Under the pieces are notes generated by a model. That model did not search any database, had not been told where the DNA came from, and saw only the letters and a list, made by a program, of their open reading frames with translations. DNA of 64,000 bases from Janthinobacterium sp051380735 (GTDB lineage Bacteria > Pseudomonadota > Gammaproteobacteria > Burkholderiales > Burkholderiaceae_D): the NCBI RefSeq assembly GCF_051380735.1, contig NZ_JBNYXQ010000005.1, forward strand, positions 124,001 to 188,000. The letters are read 5' to 3'. Of the stretch, positions 16,531 through 25,980 are shown piece after piece. Numbering within the stretch: position 1 is the first letter of the stretch; every line of letters begins with the position of its first letter. The position numbers and the translations under genes are program-made.

Positions 16531-17514
16531 ATGAAAAAAGATTTTACCTTCAATATCAAGAGTATTTGTTTCGATGAAAACTATCATCCTGCAGATAATA
16601 CGCGCATGACGACCAACTTTGCCAATCTTGCCAGAGGAAAAAGCCGCCAGGAGAATTTGCGCAATACCCTGAGCATGATAGCCAATCGCTTCAATAACCT
16701 GGCGCACTGGGATAACCCGAACGGCGATCGCTACGCTGTCGAGCTTGACATCATTTCGGTCGAGATGAATATCGGTGCCGAAGGCAGTAATCGTGCACTG
16801 CCATTGATCGAGATATTGAAACCGAATATTATCGACAAAAAAACCGGACGGCGTATTGATGGAATTGTCGGCAATAACTTTTCATCTTACGTGCGTGACT
16901 ACGACTTCAGCGTGCTGCTGCCAGAGCACAACAATAACAAACCGACCTTCAGCACGCCGGAAAACTTCGGCGAATTCCATGGCAAACTGTTCAGGCACTT
17001 TGTAACCTCAGCCGCTTACAAGGAGCACTTCAAGAAGCCGCCGGTTATCTGCATCAGCGCGTCGAGCAGCAAGACCTATCATCGCACCGAGAATCAGCAT
17101 CCCATCCTGGGGGTTGAGTATCAGCAAAATGAATTTTCCCCAACCGATCAATATTTCGAAAAAATGGGCATGCAAGTGCGTTACTTCATGCCGCCGAACT
17201 GCTCTGCACCATTGGCTTTTTATTTTATCGGCGACCTGCTTGGAGACTACACCAATCTCGAGTTGATCGGCACCATCAGCACGATGGAAACATTTCAAAG
17301 GATTTACCGGCCCGAGATTTACAATGCCAATTCTGCGGCAGGCAAGCTTTATCAACCGAGCCTGCAGAACAAGGATTATTCATTGACTCAAATTGTGTAT
17401 GACCGTGAAGAGCGCAGCCAGCTGGCTGTCAAGCAGGGAAAATACACGGAAGAGCACTTCATCAAGCCGTACAAAAATATCCTTGAACAATGGGCCGAGA
17501 ATTATGCGCTCTGA
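16531..17514 (+). CDS. mesX: MesX (DUF1852), accessory protein of methionine synthase MesD
   Basis: A 327-residue DUF1852 protein. It starts MKKDFTFNIKSICFDENYHPADNTR, with the conserved blocks TNFANLARGKSRQENLRNTL and FSVLLPEHNNNKPTF. From published work on folate-independent methionine synthases (Price and colleagues), DUF1852 genes sit next to mesD and are required for its activity in aerobic bacteria. The same gene order is seen here, with mesD 42 bases downstream. The start at 16531 matches the family; a frame-extending ATG at 16504 is less likely. Molecular function of MesX is not established. Base composition is less GC-rich than the neighbours. Confidence 0.88.
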   Translation: MKKDFTFNIKSICFDENYHPADNTRMTTNFANLARGKSRQENLRNTLSMIANRFNNLAHWDNPNGDRYAVELDIISVEMNIGAEGSNRALPLIEILKPNIIDKKTGRRIDGIVGNNFSSYVRDYDFSVLLPEHNNNKPTFSTPENFGEFHGKLFRHFVTSAAYKEHFKKPPVICISASSSKTYHRTENQHPILGVEYQQNEFSPTDQYFEKMGMQVRYFMPPNCSAPLAFYFIGDLLGDYTNLELIGTISTMETFQRIYRPEIYNANSAAGKLYQPSLQNKDYSLTQIVYDREERSQLAVKQGKYTEEHFIKPYKNILEQWAENYAL

Positions 17515-17556
17515 TATTGCTCGCTCTGATCAAACGAAATATAAAAAGACACCATC

Positions 17557-18585
17557 ATGAAAAAATTATTGCCTACTTCAACTGCCGGCAGCCTGCCGAA
17601 ACCTTCCTGGCTGGCGCAACCTGAAAAACTGTGGTCGCCGTGGAAACTGGATGGTGAAGAACTGATTGAAGGCAAACAAGATGCTTTGCTTTTATCACTG
17701 CTGGAACAAAAGCAGGCGGGGATTGATATTGTCAGCGATGGCGAACAGACTCGCCAGCATTTTGTCACCACGTTTATCGAGCATCTGAACGGCGTTGATT
17801 TTGAAAAACGCGAGACCGTCAGGATACGTGATCGCTACGATGCAAGCGTGCCCACGGTAGTCGGTGCCGTGAGTCGCCAGAAGCCCGTGTTTGTTGAAGA
17901 CGCCAGGTTTTTGCGCCGGCAAACCAGCCAGCCCATCAAATGGGCCCTGCCCGGTCCGATGACGATGATCGATACGCTCTATGACAGCCACTACAAAAGC
18001 CGCGAAAAACTGGCCTGGGAATTCGCCAAAATCCTCAATCAGGAAGCCAGGGAACTGGAAGCTGCCGGCGTCGACATCATCCAGTTTGATGAACCCGCCT
18101 TCAATGTTTTCTTCGACGAGGTGAATGACTGGGGAATAGCCACCCTGGAACGGGCGATTGAAGGGCTCAAATGCGAAACCGCCATCCATATTTGCTATGG
18201 TTACGGTATCAAGGCCAATACTGACTGGAAAAAAACGCTGGGCTCCGAGTGGCGTCAATATGAAGAATCGTTTCCCAAGCTGCAGAAATCCGGCATCGAC
18301 ATCATCTCGCTGGAATGCCACAACTCGCTGGTTCCCATCGACCTGATCGAGCTTATCCGTGGCAAAAAAGTGATGGTAGGGGCGATAGACGTGGCAAGCC
18401 ATGCCATTGAAACGCCGGAAGAAGTCGCCAGCACCCTGCGCAAAGCGCTGCAGTTTGTCGACGCCGACAAGCTCTATCCTTGCACTAACTGTGGCATGGC
18501 GCCCTTGCCTCGTGCAGTGGCAAGAGGCAAGCTGAAGGCACTCAGTGCGGGCGCTGACATCATTCGGGCAGAACTCTCAAGCTAG
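17557..18585 (+). CDS. mesD: Folate-independent methionine synthase MesD (core-MetE)
   Basis: A 342-residue protein equivalent to the C-terminal catalytic half of MetE, without the folate-binding N-terminal domain. Zinc ligands are recognisable: His211 and Cys213 in HICYGYG, Glu253 in SLECHNS, and Cys312 in CTNCGMAPLPR. The N-terminal TSTAGSLPKP and the DGEQTRQHF motif also fit the MetE catalytic fold. With DUF1852 directly upstream, it belongs to the MesD group, which methylates homocysteine without methyl-folate; the native methyl donor is not settled. A generic 5-methyltetrahydropteroyltriglutamate-homocysteine methyltransferase label would be misleading. Confidence 0.9.
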   Translation: MKKLLPTSTAGSLPKPSWLAQPEKLWSPWKLDGEELIEGKQDALLLSLLEQKQAGIDIVSDGEQTRQHFVTTFIEHLNGVDFEKRETVRIRDRYDASVPTVVGAVSRQKPVFVEDARFLRRQTSQPIKWALPGPMTMIDTLYDSHYKSREKLAWEFAKILNQEARELEAAGVDIIQFDEPAFNVFFDEVNDWGIATLERAIEGLKCETAIHICYGYGIKANTDWKKTLGSEWRQYEESFPKLQKSGIDIISLECHNSLVPIDLIELIRGKKVMVGAIDVASHAIETPEEVASTLRKALQFVDADKLYPCTNCGMAPLPRAVARGKLKALSAGADIIRAELSS

Positions 18586-18717
18586 CGTCCGCAGGCACTG
18601 CTGACCCGGCAGTTGCTCAACCTGACCGACGAGCACACGGTCTTCCACTTGCTCGATCACCTCAACTTCCAGTATTTTCCGGGCTGCGCCACAGCAGCCC
18701 GATTCACGAATCGGTAA
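18586..18717 (+). pseudogene. Probable remnant of an IS5-type transposase N-terminus
   Basis: Directly after the mesD stop, the frame encodes about 43 residues before a stop, including LLTRQLLNLTDEHTVFHLLDHL and NFQYFPGC. This pattern (helix, then L-T/S-D-E, then a fold-closing F-x-x-F-x-G/C) resembles the DUF772 N-terminal segment of IS5-family transposases. There is no start codon, DDE domain or terminal repeat, so it would be a decayed fragment. The resemblance is by eye only. Confidence 0.35.
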
Positions 18718-19601
18718 CAGGGAAACCGTGCTCAACGCGGTCCACCGCTCCCACGAGCAAGCAGGACAAGACACTGCGCCTTGCGGCCTGGCGCTTGGCC
18801 GCATCTGAACTCACAAGCGGCAACCTGGCAAATACATTGCCCGGTCTGCCTGAAGAAGCCCCCGGGGCCATGACTTTCCAAGCGCCCTATCCGGACCACC
18901 AAACAGGCACCAGTTCAAACACCAATGGCGCTGCCGCTCCTGAAACGGCGCCTGCCCGGTCGATTGCCGACATTCTCGGGAAAATTCATCAATATATTGA
19001 GGCAATATTATGGTGCATATTAATGTGTCATTTCACCATATTGGTGCTTGACGCTCTTTTCAGGGGCGTTTATTTAAATGAATTCCGCATATGCTTATAT
19101 GCTCCGCATTTTAACCAACCACTTTATATCAGCTTGTCACGACAGTCTCGCCAGGCAAGATGCAGCTGCTCGGAAAGTATTACAAATGTAACTTTTTGAA
19201 ACAACAATCGACTTATTTTACATTTGATAAATTTTGATGACCTCTGTATAAAATTCTAAAAACCATTATAAAACAATGACTTGCATATTTTTATTTTTAT
19301 ACGTTAGTTTCAAAATGGAAACATTTAGCAGTTTACTAGCAGAAAATATCCCTGAGACAACAGAATTTTTTTGAAATATGTAAGCATGAAAATAATCTGC
19401 ACATTCTGTTGTTGCGTGGTGACAATGTAACAAATTTGTATGGCGAATTTTTTTACAAAATGATTTGATGAAGGTCCAGGCAAACTGTTTATACGGTATG
19501 CAATAAAAATCGCCAAAGCGATCACTGGACGGGAATGCCACGCACTGTACAACGGTGCCGGCTATATATGTTCATGCAGTTGAAAATCGACGGAGTTAAT
19601 T
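18718..19601. other. Gene-poor, increasingly AT-rich region upstream of a TonB receptor
   Basis: About 880 bases without a convincing gene. The first 300 bases have normal composition, and from about 19000 the DNA becomes markedly AT-rich with many stops in all frames. Short frames exist (for example 18795-19199 plus, 19266-19541 minus), but they lack ribosome sites and protein-like composition. An inverted repeat gcatat-gctt-atatgc lies near 19088-19103. The stretch probably holds the long leader or control region of the receptor at 19602; I recognise no specific operator. Confidence 0.5.
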
Positions 19602-22478
19602 TTGTTCAAAAAAATCGTCTTGAAGCAGAGTGTGATTGCGGTTGCACTGACCCTATCTTCTTCTCAGCTGGTGTACGCGCAACTGGCACCGCAGGAACCG
19701 GCGCTGCAAAAAATCCTGATCACCGGTTCGAACCTGAAGCGCGCCGACAAGGAAGGCACGTCGCCGGTGGATGTGATCACCTCCAAGGACATCAAAAACA
19801 GTGGCGCCGCCACCGTGGCCGAACTGATGAAGCTGATTCCATCGATGGGTACAGACACCAATCAGGACCAGGCCAGCGGCAGCGGTTTTGCCAAGGGTGT
19901 GGCGACGGCTTCCCTGCGCGGCCTCGGTTCAAGCTCGACACTGATCCTGCTCAATGGCCGGCGCATGACGCCATCGGCCTATGCCGATCCGAACGACGGC
20001 AATTCCAGTCTGTACGACCTGAACAGCATTCCGCTGTCGGCCCTGGACCGCGTCGAGATACTGAAAGACGGCGCCTCGGCCGTATATGGCTCCGATGCTA
20101 TTGGCGGCGTCATCAACTTCATCACCAAGGCCAATTTCCGTGGCGCGCAACTGGCCACCAATGTCAGCGCCAATGATGACAACCGTTTCCGCCGCAAGAA
20201 CGTCAACGGTTTCTTCGGCACGGGCGACTTCGATACCGATGGCTACAATGTGTTCGTCGCACTCGACTATTCAGAACGCGACCGCGTGGCGCGTCGCGAT
20301 GTCAACGATATCGCTTACACCACCTACCAGGACCTGAACGGGCGTTTCCGCTCCAACTATTCGAGCTCGGTCTCGAAATACCCGACCATCTTCCGCGAAT
20401 CGGCGCCGGGCTCGCGCAACTTCGGCGTGACCCAGGCCAATGCGGCGGCACGCACCACCTACAACCTGGGCTGCGACCCGAGCGAACGCATCACCGGCGG
20501 TGTCAAGGATGGCTTGCTGCCCACCAGCACGCTGATCGGCCGCACTTTCTGTAACTACAACGCCGACCAGTTTCTCGAAGGCACCGGCGCCGGCAAGGAC
20601 GCAAGCGTACTGAGCCGCGGCACCTTGAAAATCAGCAGCAAGGTCACCGGTTTTGCCGAAGCGGCCTACACGCGCTCGAGCCGCAGCTATACCGGTGCGC
20701 CGATCACGCTCGGCACCACCTCGGTCAATAACTTTACGGCTACCGGCCTCGGCGACCCATTCCAGGTGATCCTGCCGATTGGCCATCCGGACAATCCGCT
20801 GACCAATGCGCGCGCCTCGGTCAATTACCGCTTTGAAAACCTGCGTGGCGGTTCGGAAACCGTGAATGAAAACACGCGCCTGCTGGCCGGCCTGCAAGGT
20901 GACCATTTCGGCTGGAACTGGGAAAGCGGCGTGCTGTGGAACCGTTCCGAGCGCGAGGAAACCTCGTATGGCCGTTTGTACCTGCCTACCCTGCGCAAGC
21001 TCAATACCGGTACTTCGTTCGCGCAACTGGCAGCCGACCCGACGACCGGTCACGATGTGGTCGATCACGGCAAGGCCGAAATTCTCCAGATCGATGGCAA
21101 GGCCAGCACGGAATTCGGCAAGCTCGGTGGGGGTGCCATGGGCTTGGCGCTGGGCTTTGAGCTGCGCCGCGAAAAGATCGCCATCGATCCCGATGTACTG
21201 ACGGCCACGGGGCAGATCTACGGCCTGGCCAACACCGTGATCGACGGCCAGCGCGGTGTGAAATCGGCGTTTGTCGAGTTGCGCACGCCGTTCACCAAGA
21301 GCTTCGAGATGGATTTTGCCGGCCGCGCCGACAAATATCCTGGCATCAAGACCAACTTCGTGCCCAAGGTCGGTGCCAAGTGGACCGCCACCGATACGCT
21401 GGCGTTTCGCGGCACCTACGCCGAAGGCTTCAGGGCACCGGCCTTGTCGCAGGTGACGCCGGGCGGCGCGCAATTCTTTCTCAATGGACTCTACGACCCC
21501 AAGCGCTGCGAGGAAGACGAGTCGACGCCAAGGCCCAACGGCGTAACAAGCGACTGCAACAAGTCCGCTTCGGGCGTGGGTGGCGCCAATCCGAACCTGA
21601 AACCGGAAACCTCGAAAAGCCTGTCGCTGGGCCTGATCTACTCGCCAACCAGCTGGCTCGATTTCGTAGTTGACGTCTACAAGGTGCGCAAGGAAAAAGA
21701 AGTGGCGCTCGGCTCGGGCAATGACGCGCTGAAGAATGAAGACCGCTTCCCGGACAACGTGGTGCGTGACCAGAATCCGGTCAACTTCATTACCGATGCC
21801 AACGGCTTGCCGATTCCCGGCACCGGCCCGCTGCTGTCAGTGAAAACGCCATGGACCAACAAGGGCGCGACTGAGCTCAAGGGTGTGGACCTGGAAGCGC
21901 GCATGCGCAACAATCTGGGCGACTATGGCTCCCTGAGCACGGCCCTGCGCACCACTTATGTGTACAGTTACAAGCTCGCTCAAGTGGCAGGCGACGTGGA
22001 AAACAACGTCGTCGGCACCCGTCCCGGACTGTATGACTGGCAGCTCAACGTCGGCACCGATATGCCGCGCGTAAAAGCGTCGATCACCACGTCATGGACC
22101 AAAGGTGATCACGCGGTCAATGCCTCGATCAATTTCGTCGACAGCATTTCGCTCAAGCGCAACCGCGACGGCGCCACCATTTACCCGCAATCGTACTGCT
22201 ACTACGGCACGCCGCAGCCAACCGATGCCGATACCCGCAGCACGGCGGTGCCACTGTACGAAACGCGCTTCCCGAAATGCGAAGTGAGCAGCTGGACCAC
22301 GGTGGGCCTTGGATATACCTACACCGGTTTCAAAAACCTGAGCCTGGGCGTAAATATCCAGAACCTGTTCGACCGCGCCGCGCCGTACGATCCTGATTAT
22401 GCCACCACCGGCTACAACGAAGGCCTGCATAACAACTATGGCCGTTATTTCACCTTCAATGCCCGCTACACGTTTTAA
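19602..22478 (+). CDS. TonB-dependent receptor with TTG start
   Basis: A 958-residue outer-membrane receptor with a signal peptide (MFKKIVLKQSVIAVALTLSSSQLVYAQ). It has the plug signature ITGSNLKRADKEGTSPV, then SLRGLGSSSTLILLNGRRM and DGASAVYGSDAIGGVINFIT. This is the branch common in Xanthomonas, Caulobacter and Oxalobacteraceae that often imports carbohydrates or other organic ligands. Its barrel ends YFTFNARYTF with the required terminal aromatic. The initiation codon is TTG at 19602 with ggag eight bases upstream; no ATG fits the signal peptide. No enzyme or transporter partner lies beside it, so the ligand is unknown. A strong terminator follows. Confidence 0.88.
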   Translation: MFKKIVLKQSVIAVALTLSSSQLVYAQLAPQEPALQKILITGSNLKRADKEGTSPVDVITSKDIKNSGAATVAELMKLIPSMGTDTNQDQASGSGFAKGVATASLRGLGSSSTLILLNGRRMTPSAYADPNDGNSSLYDLNSIPLSALDRVEILKDGASAVYGSDAIGGVINFITKANFRGAQLATNVSANDDNRFRRKNVNGFFGTGDFDTDGYNVFVALDYSERDRVARRDVNDIAYTTYQDLNGRFRSNYSSSVSKYPTIFRESAPGSRNFGVTQANAAARTTYNLGCDPSERITGGVKDGLLPTSTLIGRTFCNYNADQFLEGTGAGKDASVLSRGTLKISSKVTGFAEAAYTRSSRSYTGAPITLGTTSVNNFTATGLGDPFQVILPIGHPDNPLTNARASVNYRFENLRGGSETVNENTRLLAGLQGDHFGWNWESGVLWNRSEREETSYGRLYLPTLRKLNTGTSFAQLAADPTTGHDVVDHGKAEILQIDGKASTEFGKLGGGAMGLALGFELRREKIAIDPDVLTATGQIYGLANTVIDGQRGVKSAFVELRTPFTKSFEMDFAGRADKYPGIKTNFVPKVGAKWTATDTLAFRGTYAEGFRAPALSQVTPGGAQFFLNGLYDPKRCEEDESTPRPNGVTSDCNKSASGVGGANPNLKPETSKSLSLGLIYSPTSWLDFVVDVYKVRKEKEVALGSGNDALKNEDRFPDNVVRDQNPVNFITDANGLPIPGTGPLLSVKTPWTNKGATELKGVDLEARMRNNLGDYGSLSTALRTTYVYSYKLAQVAGDVENNVVGTRPGLYDWQLNVGTDMPRVKASITTSWTKGDHAVNASINFVDSISLKRNRDGATIYPQSYCYYGTPQPTDADTRSTAVPLYETRFPKCEVSSWTTVGLGYTYTGFKNLSLGVNIQNLFDRAAPYDPDYATTGYNEGLHNNYGRYFTFNARYTF

Positions 22479-22505
22479 TTAGTCTCAGCGGCAGTAGCAG
22501 CCCAG

Positions 22506-22528
22506 CGCCTCCCTCGGGAGGCGTTTTT
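22506..22528 (+). terminator. Rho-independent terminator after the TonB receptor
   Basis: Stem cgcctcc / ggaggcg with loop ctcg, followed at once by five T residues. It lies 27 bases after the receptor stop and overlaps the last two bases of the convergent MFS gene. Confidence 0.85.
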
Positions 22529-23759
22529 ACTGGGCGCCACCTTTGCGCCGCCCCAGCACGGCGGCGGCCATTAGCACCACCGTCGCCGCCACCGCATACG
22601 GCGCAGCCCCATGCAGGCCATACAGCCAGGCGCTGGCCAGCGGGCCGGCCATGCGCGCAATTGACTGTTGTGCCTGGTTCGCGCCCTGCACTTCGCCCTG
22701 GCGTCCGGCGGGCGCCGCGTCGGCGATCAGCGCGCTGAGGGATGGCTGGAACAGGCCGTCGCCGAAGGTGAACATGGCAATCCCGCCAGCGAGCAGCGGC
22801 AGCACGGGAAACATGCCCAGCAGCGCCAGCAGCAGCAAGCCGCCCGCATTGATCAGCAGGCCGGCCGTGGCCACGCGCCGTTCGCCAAAGCGCGGCAGCA
22901 GCCATGTCGCGACCAGTCCCTGACTGATGATATCCATCACGCCGATGCCGGCCAGCACGAAGCCGATGGCCGCGGGTCCGAAGGCCAGCACATCTTTCAG
23001 CATTACCGCCAGGTTCGACTGCAACACCACGCTGCCGAAGGCAAAGCAGAACACCACGCCGAACAGCAGGCGCAAGCGCCGTTCACGCAGGACCGAGGAC
23101 AGCTGGCTGACGGCGTTGAAGCGACCGCCACTCGCGCTCGCAATGCGCTTGGCCGCAGGCAGGCTTTCCGGCAGGTAGCGCTGGACCAGCAAGACGTTCA
23201 CCAGCGCCAGCGCACTGGCGCCATACAGCGGCGCGGACAGCGAGAATTGCCCCAGCAAGCCGCCGAGCACCGGCCCCAGCATGAAACCCAGGCCGCCGGC
23301 CACACCCAACCGGCCAAACGCAGGCCCGCGCTCGGCCGGGGCGTGGGTATCGGCAACATACGCGTACAGGGTGGAAATGCTGCCGGCCGTCAGGCCTTCG
23401 AGCACACGGCCCAGTAGCAGTACCCACAGCGCGCCGCCGATGCCGAACACTGCAAAGCCGACCGCCGAGCCGCATAGCGACAGCAGCAATACCGGACGCC
23501 TGCCATGGCGGTCGCTCAGCGCGCCCAGCACGGGCGCGGCAACAAAGGAACACAGCGCATACACGGCCAGGATCAGCGCAACCCAGAAAGCGACCTCGCC
23601 GGCGGCAACGTAGCGGGCCACCGAAAACGGCAGCACGGGAATAATCAGGGTAAAACCGGCGAAATTGAGAAACACCGACAGCAGCAGAATGCCGCTACGG
23701 CCTTTGAACATGGCGGAAAAACGGGTGGCGAGCGAGGTCGCCGATTGAAGATAATGCAT
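22527..23759 (-). CDS. MFS drug exporter, TetA-like
   Basis: A 410-residue major-facilitator transporter with about twelve membrane segments. It has the loop 2-3 motif A (GALSDRHGRRPVLLL), the R-GxxxG-rich segment LLGRVLEGLTAGSIST, and the motif C-like GxxGPxxGGLLG of drug/H+ antiporters. Its layout resembles class A/B tetracycline efflux pumps. The start at 23759 follows a gaggag ribosome site; the frame continues upstream to 23894 without one. It lies downstream of a TetR-like gene on the same strand and near a TetX-like monooxygenase. Substrate is not proven; many TetA-like MFS pumps export other compounds. Confidence 0.85.
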   Translation of the reverse strand: MHYLQSATSLATRFSAMFKGRSGILLLSVFLNFAGFTLIIPVLPFSVARYVAAGEVAFWVALILAVYALCSFVAAPVLGALSDRHGRRPVLLLSLCGSAVGFAVFGIGGALWVLLLGRVLEGLTAGSISTLYAYVADTHAPAERGPAFGRLGVAGGLGFMLGPVLGGLLGQFSLSAPLYGASALALVNVLLVQRYLPESLPAAKRIASASGGRFNAVSQLSSVLRERRLRLLFGVVFCFAFGSVVLQSNLAVMLKDVLAFGPAAIGFVLAGIGVMDIISQGLVATWLLPRFGERRVATAGLLINAGGLLLLALLGMFPVLPLLAGGIAMFTFGDGLFQPSLSALIADAAPAGRQGEVQGANQAQQSIARMAGPLASAWLYGLHGAAPYAVAATVVLMAAAVLGRRKGGAQ

Positions 23760-23992
23760 GCACTGCTCCTCGGTTTGGCCCGACCGGAGCAGTTCATCAA
23801 CATGAGAACCACACGGACGAACCATGGACGCCAAACAGCGTCCAGATTCGTCGAGGGGACTCATGCATAAAGCAGGGAACAGAACTTTCATCATGGCGAT
23901 GAAAGGATTTGGGCTTACCTATGACCAAATCTGCCTTTTCCGACACGGCGATTCTAGGGCATGCGGAAAAAAACCGCCAGACATATCCGCGT

Positions 23993-24673
23993 TCAGTGGC
24001 AAGCGCCAGCCACCATGCCTTGCAGGATAAGGTCGATGCCCACCAGAAAATCAGCACGGTCGTCGTGTGCACTCATCTGCACCGCGACACTATGCACGAA
24101 GGGATAGGCTTGCGCATCGAGCTGCGACCAGTCATAGGCCACCGCGCCCAGAACCTCGGCCCGGTCGGCGCCGCGTGCCCGGGCGGCCTGCGCATTGGCG
24201 GCGTTCTGGCCACCGACACCGAGTATGAAGTTCAGCAAGGCAGAAATGGTAGCCCAGTGTTTTTCCGGCGCAACACCCAGTGCGCGCACCTGCTGGCCCA
24301 GGCATTCGATGATGCGCACCATCGTCAATTGCCCCGCCGTCCAGGTCAGCGCGGCACCGATCCAGGGGTGGGCATCCATTGCGTCGAACATGGCCAGCGC
24401 CACGCTGCGCACGGTCTGCGCGGGCGTCGTACCCGCCGTGCCCAGGTCCACCGCGCCCGAGACGATGGCGTCGCAGGCGGCCACCATCAGGTCGTGCTTG
24501 TTGGCGATATGCCCATAAATCGCGCCCGGCCCGGTGGCCAGCCGTTCGGACAGGGCGCGGAAGGTCAGCGCGGCCTCGCCTCCGCTGTCGAGCAACTCGA
24601 TCGAGGCTGCAATGATGCGCTCGCGCGACAGTGCATCGTCGCGGCGGGGCCGGCGTGGTGTTTTTTCAGTCAT
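23993..24673 (-). CDS. TetR family transcriptional regulator
   Basis: A 226-residue repressor-type regulator. The N-terminal helix-turn-helix covers about residues 14-60 (RERIIAASIELLDSGGEAALTFRALSERL, then GAIYGHIANKHDLM). The C-terminal half is a helical ligand domain. The start at 24673 (MTEKTPRRPRRDD) is the natural one; an open frame runs further upstream across the operator and is not coding. It is transcribed divergently from the TetX-like gene 78 bases away, with paired palindromic sites between them, so it likely represses that gene and itself. The 233-base gap to the MFS gene may contain a separate promoter. Confidence 0.88.
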   Translation of the reverse strand: MTEKTPRRPRRDDALSRERIIAASIELLDSGGEAALTFRALSERLATGPGAIYGHIANKHDLMVAACDAIVSGAVDLGTAGTTPAQTVRSVALAMFDAMDAHPWIGAALTWTAGQLTMVRIIECLGQQVRALGVAPEKHWATISALLNFILGVGGQNAANAQAARARGADRAEVLGAVAYDWSQLDAQAYPFVHSVAVQMSAHDDRADFLVGIDLILQGMVAGACH

Positions 24674-24691
24674 GCCGCATCTTGACACAAA

Positions 24692-24728
24692 TGGAATCTC
24701 GTTCCAATATATTGGAACGTCGTTCCAA
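24692..24728. promoter_or_regulatory. Tandem TetR-type operator overlapping a promoter
   Basis: Two 13-bp inverted repeats of form GGAAnnTCGTTCC lie at 24693-24705 and 24714-24726, 21 bases apart centre to centre (two helical turns). Together they also form a perfect 18-bp palindrome, gttccaatatattggaac, at 24701-24718. A -35-like ttgaca (24682-24687) and AT-rich -10 region (about 24705-24711) for the plus-strand gene overlap the sites. Repression by the adjacent TetR protein is inferred. Confidence 0.75.
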
Positions 24729-24751
24729 ACAATACAACCAGGAAATTCAGC

Positions 24752-25876
24752 ATGAAAACATCGGTAACCATTATCGGCGCAGGCCTGGGCGGCCTTGTGC
24801 TGGCCCGCGTACTGCATCTGCACGGCATTGCTGCAACGGTCTACGAAGCGGACGCCTGCGCCACTTCGCGCGCACAGGGCGGCATGCTCGACATCCACGA
24901 CTACAACGGCCAGCTGGCCTTGCAGGCGGCGGACCTGATGGAACAATTTCACGGCCTGATCCTCGAAGGCCGGCAGGCGATGCGCGTGCTGGACCGCGAT
25001 GGTACGCTGCTGTTCGAGGAGTCCGATGATGGCTCGGGCGGCCGCCCGGAAGTGCAGCGTGGCGAACTGCGGCAAATGTTGCTCGACTCGTTGCCGGCCG
25101 GTAGCGTGCAATGGAACCACCGCGTCAGCAAGGTCGAAGCGCTGGGTAATGGCCGTCACGCAGTCGCATTCGCGCATGGCGCCACGCTGGAAACTGGCTT
25201 GCTGGTGGGCGCCGACGGCGCCTGGTCACGGGTACGCCCCCTGCTATCGAGCGCGACGCCCGGCTACGTCGGCACTTCGTATGTGGAAACGTGGCTGCAC
25301 GATGCCAGGGTGCGGCATCCGGCCAGCGCGCAGATCGTCGGCGCCGGGCAGATGTTCGCGCCGGCACAGGGCAATGCGATCATGGCGCATCGCGAACGCG
25401 GTGAGACCTTGCATGCCTATGTCATGCTGGCCAGGCCGCTGGCCTGGTTTGCCGATATCGACTTTACGGACCACGCAGCTGCCGGCGCGCGCATTGCCAG
25501 GCAATTCGATGGCTGGGCGCCGGCCTTGACGGCACTGGTGACTGACAGCGACACGGCGCCACTGCTGCGCCCCCTGTATGCCCTGCCCATCGAGCACCGC
25601 TGGGAGCGGGTACCCGGCGTCACCCTGCTGGGCGACGCGGCCCACCTGGCGGCCCCGAATGGCGAAGGCGCCAACCTGGCGATGCTCGATGGTGCCGAAC
25701 TGGGCCTGGCCCTGGCTGCCCATCCGGACGATGCCGAGGCGGCGCTCGGCCGCTACGAGCAGGCCATGTTTGCCCGCAGCGCACAGGCAGCCATGGAGGG
25801 GGACAACATGCACAGGCTGCTCACCGGTGAGCATGCCGCTGCGAAACTGATTGCAATGTTCAAGGGGGAAGGTTGA
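24752..25876 (+). CDS. TetX-like FAD-dependent monooxygenase
   Basis: A 374-residue group A flavoprotein monooxygenase. The N-terminal FAD motif is IIGAGLGGL (GxGxxG at 9-14), the middle motif is VGADGAWSRVR, and the second FAD motif is GDAAHLAAPNGEGANLAMLDG. The AQGGMLDIHDYNGQLAL stretch and overall length resemble Tet(X) and related tetracycline-inactivating or polyketide-hydroxylating enzymes. It needs NADPH and oxygen. Ribosome site aggaaa precedes the ATG. It is divergent from a TetR gene with a clear tandem operator. Tetracycline hydroxylation is a reasonable hypothesis, but this family includes many enzymes with other substrates. Confidence 0.85.
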   Translation: MKTSVTIIGAGLGGLVLARVLHLHGIAATVYEADACATSRAQGGMLDIHDYNGQLALQAADLMEQFHGLILEGRQAMRVLDRDGTLLFEESDDGSGGRPEVQRGELRQMLLDSLPAGSVQWNHRVSKVEALGNGRHAVAFAHGATLETGLLVGADGAWSRVRPLLSSATPGYVGTSYVETWLHDARVRHPASAQIVGAGQMFAPAQGNAIMAHRERGETLHAYVMLARPLAWFADIDFTDHAAAGARIARQFDGWAPALTALVTDSDTAPLLRPLYALPIEHRWERVPGVTLLGDAAHLAAPNGEGANLAMLDGAELGLALAAHPDDAEAALGRYEQAMFARSAQAAMEGDNMHRLLTGEHAAAKLIAMFKGEG

Positions 25877-25980
25877 TGTCTGCCATATCGACCATATTCC
25901 CGTGACCGCACCGGCACTGGCAGCGCGAGTGCAGTTTGTGCGGCTGCATCAATAGGCTACACGCACCGCGCTCGCTGGCG

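Noticed and set aside
18795..19199. Possible 134-residue gene in the AT-rich gap
   Set aside because: No ribosome site, odd composition that changes midway with the GC shift, and no family resemblance.
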